Positions 17,154-24,128 of a stretch of 32,614 nt of DNA are shown piece after piece. Source of the DNA: Endomicrobium sp. (GTDB lineage Bacteria; Elusimicrobiota; Endomicrobiia; Endomicrobiales; Endomicrobiaceae); assembly GCA_031290625.1 (NCBI GenBank), contig JAITND010000043.1, forward strand, positions 1 to 32,614, read 5' to 3'. Within the stretch, counting starts at the first letter, position 1; every line of letters begins with the position of its first letter. The notes beneath the pieces were generated by a model. It did no database searches, was not told where the DNA came from, and was given only the letters and a program-made list of their open reading frames with translations. The position numbers and the translations under genes are program-made.

Positions 17154-18404
17154 ATGAAAAAGACGCTTGCTGATATTAATGTGAAGGGAAAGAAGGTTTT
17201 GGTTAGAGTGGATTATAATGCGCCGCTTGATGCGAATCTTAAAATAACAAATGATAAGAGGATTGTCGCCGCTGTTCCTACGATAGAATACCTTTTGAAT
17301 GAAGACGCCGCTATAATCCTTATGTCGCATTTAGGAAGACCAAAAGGCAAAGTTGTTCCTGAAATGAGTTTAAAGCCTGTAGCTGTGCGTTTAGGCGAAG
17401 TTTTGGGTAAGCCTGTTAAGTTTGTCGGCGGGGATTGCATAAGCGCTGAGTCTAAAAAAGCGGCTGCAGATTTGAAGTCTGGAGAAATACTCTTGCTTGA
17501 AAATTTAAGATTTCACCCTGAAGAAGAGGGGAAAAATGCTTCAGGTGAAAAAGATAAAGCGGCAATGGACGCTTTTGCAAAAGAACTTGCTTCAATGGGA
17601 GAAGTTTTTGTGCAGGACGCGTTTGGAACCGTTCACAGATTGCACGCTTCCACAGCAGGAATTGTTAAATATGTTAAAGATGCGGCTGCAGGTCTCCTAG
17701 TTGAGAAAGAATTGAAGTTCTTAGGCGAAACTCTAGACAATCCTGTAAGACCTTTCTTGGCAATTCTTGGAGGCGCAAAAGTATCTGACAAAATAAGCGT
17801 TATAGAAAATCTTTTGGGAAAAGTAGACGCAATTATTATAGGCGGAGCAATGGCTTATACTTTCTTGAAAGCTCAAGGCGTAAGCGCAGGTATTTCTTTG
17901 GTTGAGGATGATAAACTTGATTTGGCTCTTGAACTTTTGAAAAAAGCTAAGGAAAGCAAAGTTGATTTTTTGCTTCCCGTAGATCATGTTATAACTAATA
18001 AAGTTGATTTTGCGAACAAAGCTGTTCCTTCTGCCGCTAAAGTCGAAAGTACTGTTGACGAGGCTATCCATGAAGGTTTTATGGGCGTAGATATTGGAAG
18101 TAAATCAATAGAAAAATTTGCTGAAGTTATTAAGTCTGCAAAGACGATAGTGTGGAATGGACCTTTAGGAATTTTTGAAATAGACGAGTTTTCTAAGGGG
18201 ACGGTGGCTGTGGCTGAACTTGTGGCGGAAGCAACTGATGGCGGCGCGATATCTGTTGTCGGCGGCGGAGACTCTGTTTCAGCTGTTAAAAAAGCCGGAG
18301 TTGACAAAAGAATAAGCCATATTTCTACCGGCGGCGGAGCGTCGTTGGAATTCTTGGAAGGGAAAGAACTTCCAGGTCTAGTCGCTCTTCCGGATAAAGA
18401 ATAA
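17154..18404 (+). CDS. pgk: Phosphoglycerate kinase
   Basis: Pgk makes ATP from 1,3-bisphosphoglycerate, the step after GapA. At 416 residues it is a little longer than the usual 390-400. The N-terminal KKVLVRVDYNAPLD, substrate-binding LMSHLGRPKGK and LLLENLRFHPEEEG are present, as are FLAILGGAKVSDKI, the nucleotide-binding VWNGPLGIFEIDEF and the glycine-rich ISVVGGGDSVSAV and STGGGASLEFLEG. The basic Arg residues of the hinge are kept. It lies between gapA and secG, a common arrangement in which tpiA usually follows pgk. Confidence 0.98.
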   Translation: MKKTLADINVKGKKVLVRVDYNAPLDANLKITNDKRIVAAVPTIEYLLNEDAAIILMSHLGRPKGKVVPEMSLKPVAVRLGEVLGKPVKFVGGDCISAESKKAAADLKSGEILLLENLRFHPEEEGKNASGEKDKAAMDAFAKELASMGEVFVQDAFGTVHRLHASTAGIVKYVKDAAAGLLVEKELKFLGETLDNPVRPFLAILGGAKVSDKISVIENLLGKVDAIIIGGAMAYTFLKAQGVSAGISLVEDDKLDLALELLKKAKESKVDFLLPVDHVITNKVDFANKAVPSAAKVESTVDEAIHEGFMGVDIGSKSIEKFAEVIKSAKTIVWNGPLGIFEIDEFSKGTVAVAELVAEATDGGAISVVGGGDSVSAVKKAGVDKRISHISTGGGASLEFLEGKELPGLVALPDKE

Positions 18405-18488
18405 AAAGATGATTTTTTTGTCGGCGCTTTAATCGGTTCTCATCTTGAGAGCGCTATTAGAGCGACGACGGAACATAAAATAGTTTGA
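18405..18488 (+). pseudogene. Short coding-like stretch after pgk, possibly the end of a lost tpiA
   Basis: In the same frame as pgk and just past its stop, 18405-18488 reads KDDFFVGALIGSHLESAIRA and a few more residues before TGA. DFFVGA resembles the (D)GFLVGGASL C-terminal block of triosephosphate isomerase, and tpiA often sits exactly here in gapA-pgk-tpiA-secG operons. The resemblance is short and could be chance. The TGA overlaps the -35 of the secG promoter. Confidence 0.25.
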
Positions 18489-18513
18489 CAATTTTAATCT
18501 TTTGTTGTATAAT
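18485..18513 (+). promoter_or_regulatory. Perfect-consensus sigma70 promoter for secG and the tRNA pair
   Basis: TTGACA (18485-18490), 17 nt, TATAAT (18508-18513) is a full consensus. The secG ATG lies only nine bases after the -10, so the predicted start of transcription falls two to four bases before the ATG. The same transcript can carry tRNA-Leu and tRNA-Gly. Confidence 0.85.
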
Positions 18514-18522
18514 ACGGCTATT

Positions 18523-18831
18523 ATGAATCTTTTATTCTTTGCTTTTAAGTTTGTTCATTATTCAGTATGTATAGGATTGATTCTTATAGTTCTTCTGCAA
18601 GCTGGGAAAAGCGGGGGAATGGCTGGTATTTTTGGCGGTGGCGGTTCCGATCAGATTTTTAATGCGCCTTCTGGCATGGCTTTTATAAAGAAGTTTACGA
18701 TAGCTATGGCTTGTGTGTTTTTGTTTACATCTCTGATGCTTACAAAACTTTCCACAAATGTAAGCATGATGTCTATCGTAGATCGACTTTCAAATATCCC
18801 TTTAAGCGCTCCGGTGGAGCCTATAAGCTAG
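18523..18831 (+). CDS. secG: Preprotein translocase subunit SecG
   Basis: SecG is the small, two-helix subunit of the SecYEG channel. From ATG 18523 the protein has 102 residues: MNLLFFAFKFVHYSVCIGLI begins the first membrane helix, followed by the typical LLQAGKSGGMAGIFGGGGSD loop and a second helix (FTIAMACVFLFTSLML). An upstream TTG at 18502 would start inside the promoter and is rejected. No ribosome-binding site precedes the ATG, which fits a leaderless mRNA. tRNA-Leu begins five bases after the stop, so one transcript probably carries the gene and both tRNAs. Confidence 0.93.
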   Translation: MNLLFFAFKFVHYSVCIGLILIVLLQAGKSGGMAGIFGGGGSDQIFNAPSGMAFIKKFTIAMACVFLFTSLMLTKLSTNVSMMSIVDRLSNIPLSAPVEPIS

Positions 18832-18836
18832 CGAAC

Positions 18837-18919
18837 GCTGGGGTGGCGGAACTGGCATACGCGCACGTTTGAGGGGCGTGTCCTTAACCGGGATGCGGGT
18901 TCAAATCCCGTCCTCAGCA
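18837..18919 (+). tRNA. tRNA-Leu (anticodon GAG)
   Basis: The acceptor arms GCTGGGG and CCTCAGC pair with one G-U. The anticodon arm CACGT/GCGTG encloses TTGAGGG, giving anticodon GAG. A long variable arm (about TCCTTAACCGGGA) and the T arm GCGGGTTCAAATCCCG are typical of a class II tRNA-Leu. The discriminator base is A and CCA is not encoded, so it must be added enzymatically. Confidence 0.95.
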
Positions 18920-18925
18920 ATTTTT

Positions 18926-18997
18926 GCGGGTGTAGTTCAGCGGTAGAACGTCTCGTTGCCAACGAGAAGGTCGTGGGTTCAAGTCCCATCGCCCGCT
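18926..18997 (+). tRNA. tRNA-Gly (anticodon GCC)
   Basis: The acceptor GCGGGTG pairs with CGCCCGC, and the anticodon arm CTCGT/ACGAG encloses TGCCA with anticodon GCC. The T arm GTGGGTTCAAGTCCCAT is normal, and CCA is not encoded. It lies six bases after tRNA-Leu and is followed by a terminator. Confidence 0.96.
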
Positions 18998-19013
18998 TAT
19001 AATGAATAAAATC

Positions 19014-19045
19014 AAAACTCCGAGTAAAATCGGTTTTTTCTTTTT
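19014..19045 (+). terminator. Rho-independent terminator of the secG-tRNA operon
   Basis: AAAACTCCGA, GTAAAA loop, TCGGTTTTTTCTTTTT: a short GC core (CCGA/TCGG) extended by A-T pairs and a long T-run, directly after tRNA-Gly. Confidence 0.75.
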
Positions 19046-19368
19046 ATCCGACGCTTACCTCTTTTACCGCCTTGTAGTTCAGTTTGATTATTTCTTTGTT
19101 TTCTTTCATACCAAAATACATGACATATGTTTCCGTGCTTTTTTATTGTAACATTATCCCACTCAATTTTTGATGTTTCATTAGAGATATTTTCTAAATT
19201 AAACCAAATGGAACTATTCCTTATTCCCCATTGAGATTTAATATTACTATCCTCATATAAATACGTATCGCCTGCGTCATGGTTTAATATTTTAATCTGA
19301 AAATCTTTCCCATTAACTTCAACACTTTTAAAGGGAAGAAGATTTGCGAACAGGGTTGACAATTGCAA
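19044..19368 (-). pseudogene. Minus-strand remnant of a small secreted/lipoprotein-like gene
   Basis: The minus strand reads IKILNHDAGDTYLYEDSN, then WGIRNSSIWFNLENISNETS and KIEWDNVTIKK. This N-x-S/T-rich pattern (F.L.N.S..T.KI.W) is seen in small beta-sandwich lipoproteins. After KKHG the open frame turns into an odd basic sequence, while the neighbouring frame gives STETYVMYFGMKENKEI then a Lys-rich end and stops at 19044. So there is probably one frameshift near 19150. The 5' end runs into the next remnant. The family is not certain. Confidence 0.4.
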
Positions 19369-19601
19369 TCCGCGAACTCTGCTGCCGCTTTGATATTTTT
19401 ATCGTTGACGACTTAGATAAAACGAAAATAACAGAAAGTTTTGACAGCAATCTTTTTGCTTTTATTGACGAGCCATATAAAAATCAAAAAACAATCTACA
19501 TCAGCTCAAACAAGAGCTTGAAAGATCTCGTGGAAATAAGCGGATTTAACGGCGCGACAGTGCGTAAAATTCAGAATATGACAGATGTTGTAAGGTTCTA
19601 A
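19344..19601 (+). pseudogene. DnaC/IstB-type helicase-loader ATPase, C-terminal fragment
   Basis: The 85-residue open stretch begins in the middle of an AAA+ domain. FDIFIVDDLDK is a Walker B, KTIYISSN is sensor I, and the end FNGATVRKIQNMTDVVRF is the typical close of phage/plasmid DnaC-like loaders (G..VRRI..M..VV.F). The Walker A half and N-terminal domain are gone, so it cannot bind ATP. Such loaders come with prophage replication modules, which fits the other accessory debris up to 21800. Confidence 0.65.
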
Positions 19602-19635
19602 TCGCTGTTATATCAGCGATAAAACAGCGATAAAC
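19602..19635. repeat. Overlapping hairpin and direct repeat of CAGCGATAAA
   Basis: TCGCTG (19602-19607) can pair with CAGCGA at 19614-19619, or as TCGCTGTT with AACAGCGA at 19623-19630. CAGCGATAAA also occurs twice in a row. The element lies about 40-70 bases before the Panacea gene promoter and could be a regulatory site or the end hairpin of the DnaC fragment. Confidence 0.5.
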
Positions 19636-19672
19636 AAAAACGTTTCAGACGAGACCAAGAGTGCTAAAATAA

Positions 19673-19701
19673 TTGCGGTTTTGGGTATTTTGTGTTATAA
19701 T
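19673..19701 (+). promoter_or_regulatory. Sigma70 promoter for the Panacea/toxin pair
   Basis: TTGCGG (19673-19678), 17 nt, TATAAT (19696-19701), about 37 bases before ATG 19739, which has AAAAAGGG upstream. The promoter looks intact although both genes behind it are broken. Confidence 0.7.
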
Positions 19702-19738
19702 CTCCTCAAAGTTAAAATTGTGAAAAAAGGGTTGTAAA

Positions 19739-20305
19739 ATGAATTTCAAAAAATTGGTTCAGATTGTTAATTATGTTCTGAGCAAAAACAAGTATGAGTT
19801 TAACTATACAAAGCTCATCAAGTTGCTTTACATTGCCGACTGAGAAACTCTTGACAAATACGGGTTTGCAATATCAGAGGATAGCTATTGCTCAATGCAA
19901 CATGGACCGGTTTTATCAGGTTTATATGACTTAATACGCGAAAAGAGTAAGAACGCTATAGAGCAGGCGGAATGGAACGTTTATTTTTATAGAAATAATT
20001 ATGACTTGATATCGCGCATTAAGAGCGAATGCTCCTATGACGAATTAAGCGAAGCTGAGCTTGAAATGTTAGATAGGGTTAACAAAAAATATAAGACGCT
20101 TTCATACGACAAACTAATTGATAAAGTGCACGAGTTTCCGGAGTGGGACAGTAAGGCAAAAGATTGCTCAACTTCTTATCCATTGGATAAAATAAAAATA
20201 CTTAAAGCATTAAATAAAAGCAAGAAAGAAATAAATGACATAATTTCTCTTGAAAAAGAGTATGCTGAACGCGACAGAAACTTCAAAGAGAAAGGTTTAA
20301 TGTAA
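19739..20305 (+). pseudogene. Panacea-domain (SocA-like) antitoxin, nonsense-mutated
   Basis: From ATG 19739 the frame reads NFKKLVQIVNYVLSKNKYEF and KLIKLLYIAD, then TGA at 19841-19843, then ETLDKYGFAISEDSYCSMQH and GPVLSGLYDLIR to a stop at 20303. KLLY.AD..xL..yG..I..D.Y...xHGPV...LYDL is the hallmark of the Panacea antitoxin domain. The full product would be 188 residues. The TGA sits where homologues usually have Arg (CGA to TGA would be one transition), and the prfB recoding site in this window shows that UGA is a stop. Promoter and ribosome-binding site are intact, so decay looks recent. A probable toxin follows immediately. Confidence 0.8.
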
Positions 20306-20682
20306 TACCCCCTGTTTCCGGAGGATATAATCAAAGGGACAGCGTTTTGGGATTTAGACAAGTCAACAAAAAGGCATTTGTATTTTGTGATATCCGAGAC
20401 TGACATAGACGATAAAGTTTTAGTTGTTAATATGACTGACAGTTCTAACTTCCCTGCTTGCATAGATAAATCCTGTGAATTAAAACAAGGCGACACTCCC
20501 TGAAGTTATATTACAGGCTTGCAAGAGATCTCAATGCTGCAAAGATTTTTTCTGAAATTAGTAAAAAGGAGTTTATACAAGTGGCGAACTTGTCGCCTTT
20601 ATTGTTAAAGAAAATTCAAACAGGCGCAAAAAACAGTAAATTTTTACCCGTAAAATTCCAAAAATATTTTAAGTTTTTCTAA
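20306..20682 (+). pseudogene. Probable toxin partner of the Panacea antitoxin, frameshifted
   Basis: Directly after the Panacea stop and in the same frame, the sequence reads FPEDIIKGTAFWDLDKSTKR, HLYFVISETDIDDKVLVVNM and SCELKQGDTP, then TGA at 20501. The neighbouring frame continues YYRLARDLNAAKIF and KFLPVKFQKYFKFF to TAA at 20680. The H.YFVIS...KVLVVNMT...SC.L..GD...SY..YR.AR pattern is that of a small (about 125-residue) cytoplasmic toxin-like protein, and the antitoxin-toxin order fits Panacea operons. The toxin family is not certain. One frameshift near 20505 and the absence of a clear start codon make it inactive. Confidence 0.6.
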
Positions 20683-20685
20683 TAT

Positions 20686-20829
20686 ATGCTGCGTTCAAAC
20701 CGTAACGCTGGCGAATGGGACTTTGCAAAATTAAAAGACTTTAATTTTATAAAAGACATGGGCTTTTCAAGTTTTGAGTTGGACAAAATCTTTGAGAGAT
20801 TTTACAAAGAAGACGACTTTGACGCATAA
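20686..20829 (+). pseudogene. ParB-type phage DNA methyltransferase, short fragment
   Basis: This 47-codon stretch reads NRNAGEWDFAKLKDFNFIKD, then MGFSSFELDKIFERFYKEDD. It matches the segment N..(A/S)GEWD..KL......L.(L/M)GF...EL..(I/L) plus an acidic linker found between the ParB-like nuclease-fold domain and the methyltransferase domain of prophage modification enzymes. After the stop, another frame gives EYEKIKEPKTN, like the usual linker before the GDL-x-LG block. Everything else of the gene is gone. Confidence 0.55.
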
Positions 20830-20877
20830 AAGAATACGAGAAAATAAAAGAGCCAAAAACAAATCTTTTTTGCCAAT

Positions 20878-20989
20878 TCATACCTCTTTAAGCAAATGTC
20901 CTTTTATATCTAATCCTAACTCATTGTTATAATCAGCGTTAATCGATAAGATTAGCGCAGGTTGGCATTGCTTATCAGTCTGTAAAAAA
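20878..20989 (-). pseudogene. Short minus-strand coding remnant, unidentified
   Basis: On the minus strand one frame is open and protein-like: PALILSINADYNNELGLDIK then GHLLKEV and a stop at 20878. No start or family can be given. Between here and the NYN gene (20990-21088) a short plus-strand run reads SRLYMPISKEYVNRKFVKLT; it has no start and no known match. The whole 20830-21088 stretch is best read as debris. Confidence 0.25.
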
Positions 20990-21088
20990 CAGTAAATATA
21001 TGCTGAAAATTGAGCTTACGAGTCGGTTATATATGCCGATTTCAAAAGAATATGTTAACAGAAAGTTTGTGAAACTCACGTGGATATT

Positions 21089-21768
21089 TTAAGTTTTTAA
21101 CCAAGGATTCTGTAATCCGTGAAAATCATTTGGCAATTGGTTATTTAATATTATACTAAAATCTATAAACAGAGCGTTTTGTTGGCTTGCTTTTGATAAA
21201 GATTGTGCTTTATAATCTGACGGTTTTATAGATGTATTTATTATTGGAGGAGGGGGAGGAACCACTATAATGTTTTTATTGTCTCTTAATATTTTTGCTC
21301 TCTTAACAACGGAAACAAAATCACTATCACCTGACAACAAAAAACATTTATCATATTTATCAAGTATAGCATCTTCTATTAAGCGAATAGCATTCACATC
21401 AGATTCTTTTTCTTCGTGTCTTTGCAAACAACCAGTTGGAGTTAACAAACATTTAGTGCATTTTTCTCTATTAGTGCATTTTGTTATAGATTTATGTTTG
21501 AAGTTGCCTAACACTGTTTCTATATTTAGAAATTGCATGGCAGAGATAAATGTTTGATGCCTTTTGACAGGTTCAGTTCCTCTGAAAAGAGCTAAAGCTG
21601 AAAAATATACTATATTAGCATTTGTTTTATCATCATCATCTTTCAAAAAAGATTCTATTAAACTTCTGTAGGTTAACCATTTCACCGGTTTATGAATTTT
21701 TTTTGATAGTTATCTAATTTATGGTAATAGTTAAATCCGTCTACTAAAGCTAATATTCTGTTTTTCAT
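21089..21768 (-). pseudogene. NYN/LabA-type ribonuclease domain protein (copy 1), frameshifted at an A8 tract
   Basis: From ATG 21768 (GAGGAAC upstream) the minus strand reads MKNRILALVDGFNYYHKLDN, with VDGFN the first metal-binding Asp of a NYN (PIN-like) nuclease. At a run of eight A (plus-strand T 21697-21704) the frame breaks; one extra A would restore it to KPVKWLTYRSL and the rest. The continuing frame has NANIVYFSALALF, RHQTFISAMQFLN, a Cys cluster (CTNREKCTKC), KESDVNAIRLIEDA (second Asp) and CFLLSGDSDFVSVVKRA (third Asp), then a Pro run and a C-terminal LPN. The domain is otherwise whole, so slippage at the A8 tract could still yield protein. Probable role: RNA cleavage; target unknown. 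Confidence 0.75.
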
Positions 21769-21876
21769 AAGTTCCTCACTAAAGAGAGAAAGCCTAACTT
21801 TTGTTAGGCTTTCTCGACCCTTAAAAAGGGAGTGTATTGACAATAAATATATAGCCTATTTCAAAATTTTTGTCAA
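21769..21876 (-). promoter_or_regulatory. Promoter and two-hairpin leader of NYN copy 1
   Basis: On the minus strand TTGACA (plus 21871-21876), 17 nt and TATATA (21848-21853) make a good promoter. The leader then folds CCCTT/AAGGG (21818-21830) and a perfect 13-bp stem with a four-base loop (arms 21786-21798 and 21803-21815), then GAGGA and the ATG at 21768. There is no T-run right after the second hairpin on the minus strand (TCTTTAGTG). Confidence 0.65.
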
Positions 21877-21893
21877 GTTAGTGTAGTATCTCA

Positions 21894-21909
21894 TAACATA
21901 TTGGACTTT
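21894..21909. repeat. 16-bp repeat, inverted copy at 31148-31163
   Basis: TAACATATTGGACTTT here occurs as its exact reverse complement at 31148-31163, right where the coding sequence of the radical SAM gene begins. An exact 16-base match is unlikely by chance in a window this size, though AT-rich DNA weakens that argument. Confidence 0.5.
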
Positions 21910-21940
21910 TTGGCATTTAGGAGTTAGTCTTAAATAACTG

Positions 21941-22047
21941 TCCATCATAGCGGACTAGCTCTGCAATCTTGTTTCAGTTATCCGTCATTGCGGGCTAGAC
22001 CCGCAATCTCAGATGGTATAGAGATTGCGGCTTTTGCCGTAATGACG
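21941..22047. repeat. Dispersed palindromic repeat, one degenerate and one fuller copy
   Basis: Two similar units occur in tandem: TCATAGCGGACTAGC..GCAATCT (21945-21969) and TCATTGCGGGCTAGA..GCAATCT (21985-22009). The second is the left half of an imperfect palindrome: CGTCATTGCGG (21983-21993) with CCGTAATGACG (22037-22047), and GCAATCTC (22003-22010) with GAGATTGC (22021-22028). CGTCATTGCG.. palindromes of this kind are widely scattered as small non-coding repeats in many bacteria. The element lies in the gene-free stretch before der. Confidence 0.75.
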
Positions 22048-22119
22048 ATGACAAGTTTAGCATAACTATTTTATAGGAAGTATCTGCGCCCCAATGTCTG
22101 TTATTAAATGCAGAGTATG

Positions 22120-22147
22120 AAACTGGTCTTTACGACTAGTTTTTTTT
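22120..22147 (+). terminator. Rho-independent terminator before der
   Basis: AAACTGGTC (22120-22128), TTTAC loop, GACTAGTTT (22134-22142), then T to 22147: a 9-bp stem with one G-U pair and a T8 run. Nothing obvious upstream on the plus strand needs it, so it may insulate der or mark a lost gene. A -10-like TAAAAT follows at 22161. Confidence 0.7.
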
Positions 22148-22203
22148 ATTGCCGATATGGTAAAATATTGACGGTTTTAAGATAAAAATTTATGGGGTTT
22201 TTA

Positions 22204-23526
22204 ATGTTAACAAAAGTTGCTATAGTAGGCAGACCAAACGTAGGTAAATCTACTCTTTTTAACAGACTTATAGGCAGAAAAAAGGCTATTATACACGAGA
22301 CTCCCGGAACAACTAGAGACAGAAACGACTATGAAGTTTCGTGGAAAGATAAGAAATTTATCGTTACTGATACTGCAGGTTGGAGTAAAGACGTTTCTGT
22401 GTTTTCTGCGGATATGTCTCGCCAGTTAGATATAGCGGTTGAGCAGTCTAATATAATTTTGTTTGTAGTTGACGGGAAAACTGGCATTCACCCTACGGAT
22501 ACTCAAATTGCGCAACAAATAAGGCTTAGCAAAAAGAAAACAATTCTTGTAGTAAATAAAATAGATGCGCAAGCTGAAGAAGTTAAAGGATATGAATTTT
22601 ACGAGCTTGGTTTTGATGACATAGTTTTTGTGTCCGCAGACCACGGCAGAAGCATACACGATTTGCTTGATAAAGTTTGGGATAATATAAAGTATGACAG
22701 AAGAACAAAAAAAACTCAAGAGCTTTTAAAAATTATTTTTGTCGGTAAGCCTAATGTAGGGAAGTCGTCTTTTATCAATTCTGCTACAAAGGAAGAAAGA
22801 AGCATAGTCCACGATATGCCAGGCGCCACAAGAGATTCTCTTACGGCGCATGTCCGTGTAAAAGACAAAGAATATATCGTTATAGACACAGCGGGCTTAC
22901 ATAGAGGCGGCAAAACAAAAGATGATATGGAATATCTTTCCACTCTAAGCGCGGATTATGCCATTGAAGATGCTGATGTGGCCGTTTTGGTTGCCGACGC
23001 ATCGCAAGGCATTGGCGAGACAGAAGTGAAAATAGCAAGACTTTTAATGGAAAAGAATAAACCTGTTATAGTAGCTATAAACAAGTGGGATTTGATAGAA
23101 GAAAAAGAAGAAGCTGCAAAATATTTTGAAGAGCAGCTCAGAGAGAGGATGAAATTTATGAGTTGGGCGGATATTATTTTTATATCTGCAAAGACGGGGC
23201 AAAGGCTTGAAAGGGTTTTTCAAGAAGCTGAAATAGTTTTTCAACAATATTCAAAACAGTTGACTCAAGAAGAACTTAATGAAGTTATAAGAGACGCTTT
23301 AGCAAGAAAGCCCTATACCAGCAAAGGCAAAACTTTGAAGTTAAAAGAGTATGCTCAGGTTGCGGCAAGACCTCCCGTGTTTATCTTTTCTGTTAACGAC
23401 ATGGAACTTGTCCATTTTTCCTACGAGAGATTTCTTGAAAATTGTTTAAGAGACAGATTTGGTTTTCACGGTACGCCTATAGCGTTAAAGTTTAGAAAAT
23501 ACTACAGAAAAAAAATGGAACAATAA
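22204..23526 (+). CDS. der: GTPase Der (EngA), ribosome assembly
   Basis: Der has two tandem GTPase domains followed by a KH-like domain and acts in 50S subunit assembly. First domain: VGRPNVGKSTLF (G1), DTAGW (G3), NKID (G4). Second domain: VGKPNVGKSSFIN (G1), DTAGLHRG (G3), NKWD (G4). The KH-like end includes FIFSVNDMELVHFSYERFLE. I place the start at ATG 22204 (MLTKVAIVGRPNVG), which has GGGG upstream and fits the family, rather than ATG 22192, giving 440 residues. plsY starts two bases after the stop and gpsA follows directly, so the three probably form one transcript. Confidence 0.97.
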   Translation: MLTKVAIVGRPNVGKSTLFNRLIGRKKAIIHETPGTTRDRNDYEVSWKDKKFIVTDTAGWSKDVSVFSADMSRQLDIAVEQSNIILFVVDGKTGIHPTDTQIAQQIRLSKKKTILVVNKIDAQAEEVKGYEFYELGFDDIVFVSADHGRSIHDLLDKVWDNIKYDRRTKKTQELLKIIFVGKPNVGKSSFINSATKEERSIVHDMPGATRDSLTAHVRVKDKEYIVIDTAGLHRGGKTKDDMEYLSTLSADYAIEDADVAVLVADASQGIGETEVKIARLLMEKNKPVIVAINKWDLIEEKEEAAKYFEEQLRERMKFMSWADIIFISAKTGQRLERVFQEAEIVFQQYSKQLTQEELNEVIRDALARKPYTSKGKTLKLKEYAQVAARPPVFIFSVNDMELVHFSYERFLENCLRDRFGFHGTPIALKFRKYYRKKMEQ

Positions 23527-23528
23527 AA

Positions 23529-24128
23529 ATGTTAATAAAATTTCTATATTTGATTTTTGCTTATTTATGCGGTTCGCTCCCATTTGCTTATATAATAGCC
23601 AAAGCCGTAAAAAAAGTTGACATACGTAAAGTAGGTTCTGGAAATCCGGGAACTACAAACATTTTTAGGTCTATTGGTGCGGGCGCAGGTTTTGCGGTAT
23701 TCGTTTTGGATACTTTGAAAGGTTTTATTCCTGTTTATTTTGCAATATTTATAGATGATTCTTTTTCATATTCAGTCGCTGTAGCGGCGGGCGCTATAGT
23801 CGGGCATGTGTTTACTGTGTTTTTAAATTTTAAAGGCGGCAAAGGCATAGCTACGGAATTTGGAGTATTTTTGGCTTTAATGCCGTTGCCTTGCTTAATT
23901 GCTTTTGTTATTTTTGGATTAGTTTTTTTGCTTTGGGGATATGTGGCTTTGGGTTCAATTGTTGCGGTGGTAAGTCTTCCTTTGGCTGCATATTTTTCAG
24001 GATACGCAATGGAGACTATTCTTTTTTCTTTCGCGGCTTCATTGCTTAGTATTTATAAACACAGAGCAAACATTAAGAGATTAAAATATGGCGCGGAGAG
24101 TAGATTTAAAATATTTAAGAGGAAATAA
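23529..24128 (+). CDS. plsY: Acyl-phosphate:glycerol-3-phosphate acyltransferase
   Basis: PlsY is the membrane enzyme that puts the first acyl chain on glycerol-3-phosphate, using acyl-phosphate. The 199 residues have about five hydrophobic segments and the three conserved loops: SGNPGTTNIFR, LNFKGGKGIATEFG and the C-terminal HRANIKRLKYGAESRF. It lies between der and gpsA. GpsA makes glycerol-3-phosphate, the substrate of PlsY, and the two genes touch (stop 24128, start 24129), which links precursor supply and first acylation. Confidence 0.96.
   Translation: MLIKFLYLIFAYLCGSLPFAYIIAKAVKKVDIRKVGSGNPGTTNIFRSIGAGAGFAVFVLDTLKGFIPVYFAIFIDDSFSYSVAVAAGAIVGHVFTVFLNFKGGKGIATEFGVFLALMPLPCLIAFVIFGLVFLLWGYVALGSIVAVVSLPLAAYFSGYAMETILFSFAASLLSIYKHRANIKRLKYGAESRFKIFKRK

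Noticed and set aside
19602-19635. CAGCGATAAA tandem as the start of a CRISPR array
   Set aside because: It has only two short adjacent copies, with no spacers and no cas genes; no CRISPR-like array was seen in the window.
19841-19843. In-frame TGA in the Panacea gene as recoded Trp or selenocysteine
   Set aside because: prfB with its UGA-dependent frameshift shows that UGA is a stop; the position is usually Arg in homologues, and no SECIS-like context is obvious.
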